DNA from: DASXTB01 sp036505615 | GTDB taxonomy: Bacteria; Acidobacteriota; UBA6911; JACQSX01 | Length of the DNA stretch: 37,988 bases | NCBI GenBank assembly: GCA_036505615.1 | Contig: DASXTB010000112.1 | Coordinates: forward strand, 1-37,988 | Direction: 5' to 3' | Shown here: positions 1 through 8,279 of the stretch, piece after piece | How the letters are laid out: every line of letters starts with the position of its first letter | How positions within the stretch are numbered: the stretch's first letter is position 1 | The notes under the pieces: model-generated | Database searches by the model: none | The model's input: the letters and a program-made list of their open reading frames with translations, nothing else | What the model was told of the DNA's origin: nothing | Position numbers and translations under genes: made by a program

Positions 1-1
1 T

Positions 2-724
2 GAAGCGGGAAGGAAGTTTGTGGGAATTTTTCCGGTGGGGCCGATGCCGCAGTACGAAACCGCAGCACGGCTGATCAATGAACTGCGCATCCCGTGCCGG
101 CACATGCATACGTTCAACATGGACGAATATGCCGATCAGGACGGCAACAGCGCTCCTGCCCACTGGGCCGGGTCCTTTCAGACTGCGATGATGGAGAACT
201 TTTTTTTCAAGATCGACCCGGCGCTTCGCCCGCCGCTGGAGCAGATCCATTTCCCCTCGGGGAAGAATATTCACAGTTATAGCCGGATGATCGAGGACGC
301 CGGCGAAGCCGACGTCTGCTATGGAGGCATCGGATGGTGTGGCCACATCGCTTTCTGGGAGGCGCATCTCGGTTTTGAATTTGGCGACGATCTGAAAGCT
401 TACAAGCAAGCGCGCGCGCGCTTGGTGGAACTGCATCCGATGACCATCATGCAAAACGCTCTGCACTCATTTGGCGGCGATTGGTCGTGGGTGCCTCCGA
501 AAGCCTGCACCATAGGCCCGCGCGACATCCTGGCGGCGCGAGACCGGAGCTTCTGGCTGGATGGATATCTGGGAGGCGGAATCAGTTGGCAGCGCTTCAT
601 CGCTCGGCTGGTGGCACACGGGCCGGTCAACACCCTGGTGCCCGGTTCAATTTTGCAGGAAGCGCCTGGAACGTATACGATTTTGGGTGGCGTCGCTGGC
701 AATGTGGCTATATCCATGCGGTGA
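2..724 (+). CDS. NagB-like glucosamine-6-phosphate isomerase/deaminase family protein (5' end cut by window)
   Basis: The reading frame is already open at base 2, so the N-terminus lies outside the window; the GTG at 20 is probably internal. The family interconverts glucosamine-6-phosphate and fructose-6-phosphate plus ammonia in the cytoplasm. Visible hallmarks are the NMDEY segment (family catalytic Asp) and GIGWCGHIAFWEA, which aligns with the family G-x-G-x-D-GHIAFNEP loop. The His and the downstream Glu of that loop are kept, but the Asp before GH is Cys here, so canonical deaminase chemistry is uncertain. A PIG-L/LmbE deacetylase follows about 20 bp downstream on the same strand, which suggests an amino-sugar catabolic or salvage pair. 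Family assignment is firm; exact substrate is not. Confidence 0.8.
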   Translation, partial: EAGRKFVGIFPVGPMPQYETAARLINELRIPCRHMHTFNMDEYADQDGNSAPAHWAGSFQTAMMENFFFKIDPALRPPLEQIHFPSGKNIHSYSRMIEDAGEADVCYGGIGWCGHIAFWEAHLGFEFGDDLKAYKQARARLVELHPMTIMQNALHSFGGDWSWVPPKACTIGPRDILAARDRSFWLDGYLGGGISWQRFIARLVAHGPVNTLVPGSILQEAPGTYTILGGVAGNVAISMR

Positions 725-744
725 GGGGGATGGGAGAGTGGGGC

Positions 745-1569
745 ATGGACAATAAGAGAATCCTCGCTATCGGTGCGCATCCGGACGACGTCGAGTTCAT
801 GTGCGCCGGCACGCTCTTTCTGATGGGGAGGCGTGGCTGGGAAATCCACGTGGCGTCGATGAGCCTGGGAGACTGCGGATCCTTGGAACATTCTCCTGAT
901 GAACTTTGCCGCATACGAGAGGGCGAGGCACGCGCGGCCTGCACTGTTCTTGGCGCCAGCTACCACTATATCGGCTTCAGCGACTTTTGCATCTATAACG
1001 ACGACCGATCGAACAGAAAGGTCACGGCACTGCTTCGCGATATCGACCCGGCGGCGGTGATCACCCACCCGCCGCGGGATTACATGTCCGACCATGAGGC
1101 GACGAGCCTGCTAGTTCGAAACGCCTGTTTTTACGGCCCCGTCCCCAATTATCACACCGGCCAATTTTCGGCCTCACCCAAAGCATCGGCAATCCCTTGT
1201 CTCTATTACGCTCAGCCCCTGGAGGGAAAAGACATTTTAGGAAATCCGATCACGCCTCAGTTCTACGTGGACGTGAGCGACTGCATCGAATTGAAACAAA
1301 AAATGCTTGCCTGCCACGAAAGCCAGCGCAACTGGCTGCGCGCACATCACGGCATCGATGAATACGTCGACAGCATGACACGCTGGGGAGCCGTGCTGGC
1401 CGAGCGATCTTCGCGCGCCTCACATAAGGAAATTCAGTTTGCCGAAGCCTTCCGCCAGCACCTGGGTCATGCTTATCCACAGGAGAATGTATTGGGGGAT
1501 GCTTTGATGGACGGGGTGATCTTCGAACCAGAATACAGGGCGACTGGTTGGGAGCGGGAGAGCGGGTGA
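745..1569 (+). CDS. PIG-L/LmbE family deacetylase
   Basis: A 274-aa zinc-dependent N-acetylglucosaminyl deacetylase-type protein. Near the N-terminus is IGAHPDDVEFMCAGT, the family metal-binding and catalytic motif (His, Asp, Asp). A second metal-site region, SDHEATSLLVRNA, lies about 120 residues later. The length fits the LmbE/PIG-L family. The ATG at 745 begins MDNKRILAIGAHPDD as expected; an in-frame ATG at 730 would add five residues, and neither has a strong ribosome binding site. The gene follows the NagB-like gene closely, consistent with deacetylation and isomerisation of the same amino sugar (inference). The last codons (GWERESG) are encoded inside an 8-bp GGGAGAGC-type array that runs on past the stop. 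Confidence 0.85.
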   Translation: MDNKRILAIGAHPDDVEFMCAGTLFLMGRRGWEIHVASMSLGDCGSLEHSPDELCRIREGEARAACTVLGASYHYIGFSDFCIYNDDRSNRKVTALLRDIDPAAVITHPPRDYMSDHEATSLLVRNACFYGPVPNYHTGQFSASPKASAIPCLYYAQPLEGKDILGNPITPQFYVDVSDCIELKQKMLACHESQRNWLRAHHGIDEYVDSMTRWGAVLAERSSRASHKEIQFAEAFRQHLGHAYPQENVLGDALMDGVIFEPEYRATGWERESG

Positions 1570-1602
1570 GTGGGAGAGCAGGAGAGTGGGGGAGTGGGAG
1601 CC
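1552..1602. repeat. GGGAGAGC-type octamer array, left arm
   Basis: Imperfect tandem copies of a unit near GGGAGAGY/GGGAGTGG overlap the end of the PIG-L gene. The complementary arm lies at 1905-1965 in inverted orientation, so the two could pair across the S23 remnant. Confidence 0.75.
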
Positions 1603-1895
1603 TACCTCTGAGTTGCCCAGTCTCGGGGGCGGAGGGCCATGCTGACGAGTTTGCCCAACATGTGATCGTAGGTGCGATATAGTTCACGGCCGGCCGTTGC
1701 TTCGAGATACCCGCATTTTACGGAAAATTCAAGACACACTTGAGTTTCAGCCGCCTCGGCTTCACAATCATTTATCTTGCTCACAAAAGCTCCACAGTAT
1801 CTGCGTTTTCTCCAGGCCTCCCCGATGTTTAAACACACGGAGCGAGAACAACGGCGAATCTGGTCAGGATTTTGCGAAAGATTTTTCAGTCCCAT
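1602..1895 (-). pseudogene. Truncated four-helix-bundle protein of the S23/IVP family
   Basis: The 97-aa frame contains DQIRRCSRSVCLNIGEAWRK, then RRYCGAFVSKINDCEAEAAE and TQVCLEFSVKCGYL, the signature of the four-helix-bundle family first known from 23S rRNA intervening sequences (also related to Avd). The usual first helix of about 30 residues before DQIRR is missing; only MGLKNLSQNP precedes it, and further upstream the frame runs into the inverted octamer array. The C-terminal part looks complete. It is therefore a 5'-truncated gene or a short derivative. It lies exactly between two inverted copies of the array, which suggests the arrays replaced its start. There is no clear ribosome binding site. 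Family call is good; whether it is expressed is unknown. Confidence 0.65.
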
Positions 1896-1904
1896 CTATC
1901 ATTT

Positions 1905-1965
1905 CCCATTCTCGCATTCTCTTACTCCCGCTCTCCCACTCTCCCGCTCTCCCGCTCACCCTCTC
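1905..1965. repeat. CTCTCCCG-type octamer array, right (inverted) arm
   Basis: Tandem CTCTCCCA/CTCTCCCG units form the reverse complement of the 1552-1602 array. Together they bracket the S23 remnant like terminal inverted repeats. Confidence 0.75.
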
Positions 1966-1997
1966 TTGCAGCAACATCTGCAGTGTAGAATTCAAGG

Positions 1998-2405
1998 CTA
2001 GCTCCAGCCGAACATCTTCCGGTCCAGCGACCAGGCGCCCGAGCCGATCAGGAAAAGCGCCAGCATCATGGCAAACAGCGCCAGTGGGAATTCGAATCCC
2101 TGTACCAGGCGCTGGTGCAGGTAAAAAATGTGGAACTTCACGATAGCCACTGCCATCTGGCCCGCCAGCAAAAATGAGGCCAGCCGGGTCAGCAGGCCGA
2201 AGACCAACAGGATTCCACCGACGAACTCAACCAGAGCTCCGACTTGCGCAAAGTAGGGCGGCAGGTTGACGGCGGCAATCGTGGAAGCAAACTGTTCCAT
2301 TCCCCCAAAGAGTTTCTGGTAGCCGTGCACGCCGAAAATTACGCCACCGATGAGGCGCAGCACCAGAGGGGCGTAGTCGGATAATGTTTTTAGGGAGAAT
2401 GTCAT
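1998..2405 (-). CDS. DoxX family membrane protein
   Basis: A 135-aa integral membrane protein with about four hydrophobic segments: LVLRLIGGVIFGVHGYQKLF, a VGALVEFVGGILLVFGLLTR segment, LLAGQMAVAIVKFHIF and FPLALFAMMLALFLIGSGAW. The pattern R-x-x-x-G-x-x-F-x-x-HG-x-x-K near the N-terminus and the GRxE-like GAxVEF-GGxxL loop are typical of DoxX/DoxD proteins. Family roles include quinone-linked redox chemistry at the membrane, but function here cannot be assigned. The ATG at 2405 lacks an evident ribosome binding site. It stands alone; the 275 bp behind it hold GC-rich hairpins. Confidence 0.85.
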   Translation of the reverse strand: MTFSLKTLSDYAPLVLRLIGGVIFGVHGYQKLFGGMEQFASTIAAVNLPPYFAQVGALVEFVGGILLVFGLLTRLASFLLAGQMAVAIVKFHIFYLHQRLVQGFEFPLALFAMMLALFLIGSGAWSLDRKMFGWS

Positions 2406-2442
2406 AGTTTGTTCGTGGTCCGTGCCAGTACTGCGAGGTGTT

Positions 2443-2640
2443 GTCCGTCCTGTGAAAATAGACCTGTAAGGGCGGCTCTGCGTGGCCGCCCCCTGGAGTT
2501 TCTACATTTGGGGAGCGGAGGGACGGCCTGAGGGCCGTCTCTGGGGCGACCCTGCGTGGCCCGCCCCCGCCCGCCACACAATGTGCTCAAAAGCTCCGGG
2601 CGACCACACAGGGTCGCCCGTACAGATCTAGTCTCATCCG
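2443..2640. repeat. GC-rich hairpin cluster (MITE/REP-like)
   Basis: At least three self-complementary units occur in a row: GGGCGGC...GCCGCCC, GACGGCC-TGA-GGGCCGTC and GGGCGACC-ACACA-GGGTCGCCC. The outer ends (TGTAAGGGCG and CGCCCGTACA) also roughly pair. There is no ORF. It fills the gap between the divergently placed doxX start and the TlpA gene end, and resembles a non-autonomous hairpin element. Confidence 0.6.
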
Positions 2641-2680
2641 CAGTGCCGGATGAATCATCCAGGGATAGCTCTGTGGTTTT

Positions 2681-3697
2681 TCATCGCAGCTTTTCCGCCA
2701 AAATCTTCTTCAGTTCGGCGCCCGGCGTCTCCTTGTACTGGATCTTGCCTTCAGGATCGATCAGAACAGTATCTGGGATGCTGGTGACGCGATACAGCCG
2801 CGAGATGCTATTTTCCCAACCCTTGCCGTCAAAATACTGCGGCCAAGTCATCCTTTCCCTTTTCACGCGGGCCAGCAATTCGTTCTTGTCGTGGTCCAGC
2901 GAAATGCCGAGCATGGCGAATTTCGGATGGTCTTTGAACTGGGTGTTGATTAACTTCATCTGAGGGATCTCAACGGCACAGGGCCCGCACCAGGTGGCCC
3001 AGAAATCCAACAACACCCACTTTCCCCTCAGATCCGACAGCGCTATCTTCTTGCCTTCAAGGTCAGTGAACTCAAAGGCGGGAGCCGGCGCGCCAATCCC
3101 GATCAGTTTTATCTCTTCCAGCGCTCTTCTCGCCTCATTGGCAGGTTTGGTGCTGCCATACGATTCAAGGAACCGCTCCAGAGCTTTTATTCTCTTGCTG
3201 TTGTCCGGCTCCAAATAAGCAAGTGTCACGGCCGCTGCAGCCTGATTCTCCCGCACCTTCGACGTGTCGGCTATCTTCTTTAACTGTTCGGTAGTGGACT
3301 CAACACCATACAATTGAAGATAGATCGGGACGCTCGCTTCAACGATAGCGGGAACGGTAGGGCTGTTTGGCAAGCGTGCAGCCATTCTCAGGTAGTCGGC
3401 GACGCCTTGAGCATCCTGCATGCTGCGCATCAGTGAAAGGATCCAAAAATGCGCTTTTTCTGCCTGCTCGCTGTCGGGGTACTTTTCGGCGAACTGCTGC
3501 CATTTTTTCTTCCAACCCTCGCGAGGATCGGCTGACTTGCCTTCGTTCCGCTGCCCGTCGCTGAATTCTGCCTTCATGGCGGCTTCCAGAGCCGCATACT
3601 CCTGCTGGATCCGGGCAGGTGAGGGGCGCTGCATCCATAAGAAAACGCCGAACAGAATTCCTGCGGCGACAAGGATCGTCAGGGCTATTTTGTACAT
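2681..3697 (-). CDS. Membrane-anchored TlpA/ResA-like thioredoxin-fold protein
   Basis: A 338-aa protein. Residues 1-24 (MYKIALTILVAAGILFGVFL) form one uncleaved or signal-like membrane segment, placing the rest outside the cytoplasm. Residues about 30-190 are helical and rich in Ala/Glu, resembling TPR-type solenoid. The C-terminal domain of about 140 residues is thioredoxin-like with the redox motif FWATWCGPC and the cis-Pro region SIPDTVLIDPEG. Such proteins reduce extracytoplasmic disulfides, for example in cytochrome c maturation. The ATG at 3697 was chosen because it starts the hydrophobic segment and overlaps the upstream gene's stop in TGATG, implying translational coupling to the TPR/FG-GAP lipoprotein. 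Confidence 0.85.
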   Translation of the reverse strand: MYKIALTILVAAGILFGVFLWMQRPSPARIQQEYAALEAAMKAEFSDGQRNEGKSADPREGWKKKWQQFAEKYPDSEQAEKAHFWILSLMRSMQDAQGVADYLRMAARLPNSPTVPAIVEASVPIYLQLYGVESTTEQLKKIADTSKVRENQAAAAVTLAYLEPDNSKRIKALERFLESYGSTKPANEARRALEEIKLIGIGAPAPAFEFTDLEGKKIALSDLRGKWVLLDFWATWCGPCAVEIPQMKLINTQFKDHPKFAMLGISLDHDKNELLARVKRERMTWPQYFDGKGWENSISRLYRVTSIPDTVLIDPEGKIQYKETPGAELKKILAEKLR

Positions 3698-6600
3698 CAA
3701 AACTCTCGCTTTACCTGGCGCGTGTTGTATTTCGCCCAGAGGGAGTTGGGCCGGTATTGCTCGCGGTAAGGATAACCCGTCATCTTTCGAAACGGGATCG
3801 GATCGACCGTGTCGGGCCTGGCCGAGTTCACATCCATATCTTTGCCGAAGCCAGCCGCAAAGACCAGGTAATCCCGTTTCCAACCGCTGGGCAACAACTT
3901 AAGCCGCGACGCATCGAAGTCCAGGCGGATTTCGTCTCCATGCAGCATCACTACCGGAACATCGTCCCGGTTTCTGAGCAATTCGGTCACTTCACCGTAG
4001 CGAGTGTACCACCCGATGTGAGATTTCCAATCAGCAAAGGGAGCGGCAAGACTGTAATAGTAACGCGGCGGATTCCTGCCATCGGTCGAAACAAACGCGG
4101 GGTATCCTTTAAAACGCAGGAACGCCTGGCTCAAAGGAATCCGCGTTTCCCGGTAGGGTGGAGTTTCATTCTCTCCGACCAGAATCTGGTCCCAGTAAAT
4201 GCGCATGCTTGTGACAATGCGAACCTGGCGGCAATCGCTCAAGAATTTTCCATCCAAATCGACGATCATCGTTTTTGGCAGCCCGGCTGGAAAACCCATC
4301 TGCGGAGTCACGGTTTTCCAGCATCCGGAGCGATCCCGCACCTGAAGATACGGGGGAACCAATTTGACTCCTGCCTGGGCGGCCGCCAGATTTGCAGTTG
4401 AGTCTGCGTAATCAATCCAGGCATGCATCATCAGGAATGGATGTTTGCCGCCGTTGCCTAAATCCAGAACGATGGCGTGTTCTTCGGCGTAGCCTTTAAA
4501 CGGCAGGTTCTTGAATCCGGTCGCATACGTTCGATCAACGCGGGAAAGCTCAGGCAATATATCCTTGCCATGATCGTCGCGCGCGCTTACCGGCAACCAA
4601 GTCCGGTGCGCAAAATAGAGTCGTTTCTTGGGGAAAGGCGGTTCCTCCATCAGGCGCTCGTTGGGAAAAACCAGCCATCCTTCAGGGTAATCGACTGCGT
4701 ACAGTTGCGCTTGATCGATCAGGATCACTTCCTCGAGCTGGTCGTTCATGGTGAACGAAAGTTTGCCGTCGCGAACCTGAGGGATGGCGCCGTCCACTTT
4801 TATATATTCGTCCGAGTCCGGGGCATTGTAAGTCGCCGGCGCCACCAGATAACCGATAGCACTTCCTCCCAGAAAATCAGTGATGAACCGGTAATTGCGG
4901 CCGTCCCATGCATACAGGATGGGGCATGAAGTTCCTTTGCGGTCGAGTTCTCGAATGGTATGGGTTTGGTTCGCCGCCAGGGAAATTTCCGACTGCAGCA
5001 CGCCCGTGGGCCAGAGAAAGCGCGCCACGTCGGCCGTAGTCCTCTGGCCGACGCCGAAGTGAAGCGCCAGAGGCTGCGTTGCCAGCGCGCCGGAAGTAGC
5101 CACCACTTCTCTCTTCTGAATGTGCGTTCCGGTCTTGATCTCGACCTTGGTCCCAATGGCCAGCTTGCTGTCGTTGGTTCCAACCTGAACAATATCTATC
5201 CAATGATTTTTGTTGCCGCCATCATTTTGGAACAAGCGAATCGCGGCTCCCGCGCACAAAACGTCAAGGTCTCCGTCGCCATCAAAATCGCCCACGGAAA
5301 TCGCATTGCCTTCAATTTTGACGTGAGAGGGAAAGCTGGTTGCGGTCACATCCGTGAATTTTCCATCCCCATCATTGTGAAACAGGCGCGGCGCGCGCGT
5401 TCCTTCTTCCACTGCGAAAATGTCTTCATGCCCATCATTGTCGAAATCGACGAACGCCGCCACAGCCAGTGTCTCTTTTCCGGGCAGGGGCAACGGCGTG
5501 AAGCTCGTGCCACTGTGATTGATCCAGAGTGTTTCCGATGATTTCCTTCCTCCCAGAAGCAGATCCATGAAGCCGTCGCCGTTGACATCCCCGGCGACAA
5601 TAGAATGGCATCCGCCGCCTAGTTTCACCTCCTTGGTGACGTTGCGAAACGCGTTGGTGCGCAGGTTGCTGTAAAGCACCACGCCATTTGCAGAGCCAAG
5701 AAAGAAATCGACATCGCGCGAATTGTTGAAGTCCGAAAACAGGATCGCCGCGGCGGAGGAAATTGGCTCCAGTCCTGCGCTCTCGGCGATGTCATGGAAC
5801 ACTCCGCTGCCATTGTTAATCCACAACAGGGGACGCTGCAGCCCGCGGGCCGTCACCAGTAAGTCCAAATCTCCGTCATGATCGACATCGGCAAAAGCGG
5901 CGGCCAGAGCGGGCCAGGGCGCCTTGGTTTTTGTCTTTTCGGTTACATCTGAGAATTTACCTCCTCCATTATTTTGGAACATGTGCCCGCCGTCGGCAGT
6001 GCATACGAAGAAATCGGGGCGCCCGTCATTATTGAAGTCTCCCCATGCCAGCGAAGAGGCATCGGTGACGGAGACTCCAGAGGCGGCGGTTACATCTTCC
6101 AGGCCTGCGGAGGTATTTCGCAGCAAGCGCACGTTTCCGGCGAAGCCAACAACTGCAACATCAAGCCTGCCGTCGCCGTCAAAGTCGATCATCCCGCCGC
6201 CGGTTGGGCCAGACGCGATCTTCCCGGCGATTAGCGCCGGTCCGGCCAACGCGGGGAACTTTGAGGTCACATCCTGATAGGTCACCCTGATTGGCGGAGC
6301 AGGTGGAACTTTTTCCAATTCCAAGGTGTCAATCGCGAAGGAATATTTTCCCTGCTCCTGGTAGTCGGTCCCTACGGTCGACGCCATTCGCGAACCGGCC
6401 TGCTTCCGAAATGCACCCAGCTCCTTTTCGCCTTCTTCCCGTTTGCCGCTGCGAATCAAGGCAGTACCGAGATTGTAGCGGGCCGAACTATTGTTGGGAT
6501 CCGCCTCCAGAGCGCGACGGAAGTATTCCACCGCTGCCGGGTAGTTCTGCTGGCGCGCGTGCAGCGTACCGAGGAAATAAAGCGTCTGCGGATCGTGGGG

Positions 6601-7023
6601 ATCAATTTCTTCCACCTTCTGCAGCTCGGCAATCGCCGCGGCGACGTTATTGTCATTTCGCAGTGACAAGGCGTACATGAAATGCGCGTTCGCCAGACGG
6701 GTGTCCAATTGAATCGCTTTTTGAAATTCCACCTTGGCGCCGTCGAACTGCGAGTTGTTGTAATAAGCCAGTCCCAGGTTGAAATGTGCCGGGGCGGAAT
6801 CGGGAAGTCTGAAGACTACTTCTTTAAATTGGCGAACTGCCTCTCCAAATTCGCGCTGCTCCATGAAAGCCACGCCGAGATTATTGAACCGCACCGCCTC
6901 TTCCCTGGCGGCGCGTGTAGAACTCTGAGACTGAGATGGGGGGGCAAATCTCAAAGGTTGCTGCCGGCTACAGGCAAGCGGGAAAAAGGACAGCAGCAGT
7001 GCCTCGATTAAAAGTCTTCGCAT
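3697..7023 (-). CDS. Lipoprotein with TPR, FG-GAP/VCBS and ASPIC/UnbV domains (CRTAC1-like)
   Basis: An 1108-aa exported protein. Residues 1-18 are a signal with lipobox PLAC, so Cys18 is the likely lipidated residue. Residues about 43-205 hold four to five TPR units (for example FNNLGVAFMEQREFGEAV). Residues about 265-595 form an FG-GAP/VCBS beta-propeller with calcium-type loops FDGDGRLD, FNNDGRPD, VDHDGDLD, VNGDGFMD and FDGDGDLD; one loop (FNNSRDVD) has lost its usual Asp/Gly pattern. Residues about 605-690 match ASPIC/UnbV, ending in LHFGVGQ and VARFLWPTG. The remaining 400 residues are a conserved but unassigned beta-rich region. The TlpA gene follows with a one-base overlap, so the pair probably works together at the cell surface. 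Substrate unknown. Confidence 0.85.
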   Translation of the reverse strand: MRRLLIEALLLSFFPLACSRQQPLRFAPPSQSQSSTRAAREEAVRFNNLGVAFMEQREFGEAVRQFKEVVFRLPDSAPAHFNLGLAYYNNSQFDGAKVEFQKAIQLDTRLANAHFMYALSLRNDNNVAAAIAELQKVEEIDPHDPQTLYFLGTLHARQQNYPAAVEYFRRALEADPNNSSARYNLGTALIRSGKREEGEKELGAFRKQAGSRMASTVGTDYQEQGKYSFAIDTLELEKVPPAPPIRVTYQDVTSKFPALAGPALIAGKIASGPTGGGMIDFDGDGRLDVAVVGFAGNVRLLRNTSAGLEDVTAASGVSVTDASSLAWGDFNNDGRPDFFVCTADGGHMFQNNGGGKFSDVTEKTKTKAPWPALAAAFADVDHDGDLDLLVTARGLQRPLLWINNGSGVFHDIAESAGLEPISSAAAILFSDFNNSRDVDFFLGSANGVVLYSNLRTNAFRNVTKEVKLGGGCHSIVAGDVNGDGFMDLLLGGRKSSETLWINHSGTSFTPLPLPGKETLAVAAFVDFDNDGHEDIFAVEEGTRAPRLFHNDGDGKFTDVTATSFPSHVKIEGNAISVGDFDGDGDLDVLCAGAAIRLFQNDGGNKNHWIDIVQVGTNDSKLAIGTKVEIKTGTHIQKREVVATSGALATQPLALHFGVGQRTTADVARFLWPTGVLQSEISLAANQTHTIRELDRKGTSCPILYAWDGRNYRFITDFLGGSAIGYLVAPATYNAPDSDEYIKVDGAIPQVRDGKLSFTMNDQLEEVILIDQAQLYAVDYPEGWLVFPNERLMEEPPFPKKRLYFAHRTWLPVSARDDHGKDILPELSRVDRTYATGFKNLPFKGYAEEHAIVLDLGNGGKHPFLMMHAWIDYADSTANLAAAQAGVKLVPPYLQVRDRSGCWKTVTPQMGFPAGLPKTMIVDLDGKFLSDCRQVRIVTSMRIYWDQILVGENETPPYRETRIPLSQAFLRFKGYPAFVSTDGRNPPRYYYSLAAPFADWKSHIGWYTRYGEVTELLRNRDDVPVVMLHGDEIRLDFDASRLKLLPSGWKRDYLVFAAGFGKDMDVNSARPDTVDPIPFRKMTGYPYREQYRPNSLWAKYNTRQVKREF

Positions 7024-7049
7024 GGTCGTATTCTAACAAAGGAGGAGAG

Positions 7050-7171
7050 GCGTTGTGTCTGTTGTGTCCGTTGTGTCCTCCGTGGTGAAAGCGGTCTTGA
7101 CCACAACGGACACGGTCAGGTAGTTAACGTGGCTAGAACTTTTCCGTGTTGTCAGTGTAATCCGTGTCCAA
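7050..7171. repeat. GTTGTGTCC-type array with inverted partner
   Basis: Several copies of a GTTGTGTCYG-like unit at 7050-7080 are followed by ACCACAACGGACACGG near 7099-7114, its inverse, and another copy around 7141-7170. It fills the space between the methyltransferase end and the TPR/FG-GAP start; no ORF is seen. Confidence 0.6.
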
Positions 7172-7182
7172 AAACGGGCTCC

Positions 7183-7833
7183 CTACTTCTTGGCCAGCAG
7201 CGCTTCTCTGACGCCGTTGCGCAGGAAGTAAAAGTTGACCACAGCGAAGCGATCCATCATTTTGACGATCTCGTTGTTGGTGAAATTGGGGGCCTTCACC
7301 TCGCTATCATGGTCATTTTCGTAGTGGAGGTTATGGGAATCTGCAATGCGGTAAACAACCGGCTCACTGGGAATCATCTTGGCCGAAGAAAAAAAAGCGA
7401 GCAGCACCCCGCCCACTTTCATTTGCGCAAACAACTTCTTGGCCAGCATAGTTGCATCTTTGGGGGAAAGGTAATTAAACAGGTCCCACGCGAGGACTCC
7501 GTCGAAGATTTCATTAGGATAGGGAAAAGAGTCGTTCAGAAAGCCCTGAAATGAAAACTCCTGATCAGGTGGGGCCTGGCGGCGAGCTCCCTGCAGCTCA
7601 AAAAAAAAGTCCTGTACATAGACCTTGCAGCCTCGACCAGCCAGATAAAGGATGTTGCGTTCCCGTGCCGGCCCCAAGTCCAAGAGATTTGGTTTTTCCC
7701 TGCCCGCCAGGCGGGACATGAACTCCTTGAGCCCGAGCGTGCGGTGCAGGTGCGGATCCTCTTTCGCCGGCGAGACTTCGGACGCTTCTCCTTTCTTGAA
7801 GAAGCCCTTTAGGCCCGAAGGATTCGTTTCCAT
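7183..7833 (-). CDS. Class I SAM-dependent methyltransferase-like protein
   Basis: A 216-aa soluble protein. NLLDLGPARERNILYLAGRG near residue 48 resembles motif I of class I methyltransferases, although the usual GxGxG is reduced to GPARER. KVYVQDFF follows as the second strand, DGVLAWDLFNYL as motif IV and MKVGGVLLAFF as motif VI, in the expected order. The target cannot be read from the sequence. Its ATG overlaps the stop of the upstream bactofilin gene in TAATG, indicating translational coupling and a possible role linked to cell-envelope or cytoskeletal organisation (inference). Confidence 0.75.
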   Translation of the reverse strand: METNPSGLKGFFKKGEASEVSPAKEDPHLHRTLGLKEFMSRLAGREKPNLLDLGPARERNILYLAGRGCKVYVQDFFFELQGARRQAPPDQEFSFQGFLNDSFPYPNEIFDGVLAWDLFNYLSPKDATMLAKKLFAQMKVGGVLLAFFSSAKMIPSEPVVYRIADSHNLHYENDHDSEVKAPNFTNNEIVKMMDRFAVVNFYFLRNGVREALLAKK

Positions 7834-8279
7834 TAGCTCAGTTCAAGATTCAGGCTTTTATCTTTGTTCTCGTTGCCCGGAACCGCGCCCTTCGGTCCTG
7901 ACTCTCGTCCGCTGATAGCAGGCGCTTCAACACGTTTCTCCATGTCGATGGTTCCTTTGAACCGTGCACCGTCTTCCAGTACCAGCCGGGGCGCGACGAT
8001 ATTGCCGTGCAGCCTTCCGCTCTTCTTAATTACCAGTCTTTCTACAGCGTAAACATCCCCCTGCACTTCTCCCTCGATGGTCACGCTCTTGGCGTAAATC
8101 TCTGCGCGCACCCGACTCTTGGGTCCCAGGTGAAGACTGTTATCTTTGAGGTTTATTTTCCCTTCGATCTCCCCTTCAATCACCAGATCTTCGCTACCCT
8201 GGATGTCCCCTTTGAATACTACGCTCGGTCCGATGTTGACGAACCCGTCCGGTGAAGGTGACAAAGGTTTATTTTCCAT
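7833..8279 (-). CDS. Bactofilin (polymer-forming cytoskeletal protein)
   Basis: A 148-aa protein with the bactofilin beta-helix (DUF583) from about residue 12 to 110. It shows repeated short strands such as FKGDIQGSEDLVIEGEIEG, SVTIEGEVQGDVYAVERLVI and GNIVAPRLVLEDGARFKGTI. A flexible, Pro-poor and charged tail follows. Bactofilins self-assemble without nucleotide into filaments that scaffold envelope enzymes. The ATG at 8279 is preceded by GGAG six bases upstream and is preferred over a longer frame from 8369, whose extra residues are encoded by a CCTTGGTTTCCTTCG-type array. The methyltransferase gene follows with a one-base overlap. Confidence 0.9.
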   Translation of the reverse strand: MENKPLSPSPDGFVNIGPSVVFKGDIQGSEDLVIEGEIEGKINLKDNSLHLGPKSRVRAEIYAKSVTIEGEVQGDVYAVERLVIKKSGRLHGNIVAPRLVLEDGARFKGTIDMEKRVEAPAISGRESGPKGAVPGNENKDKSLNLELS

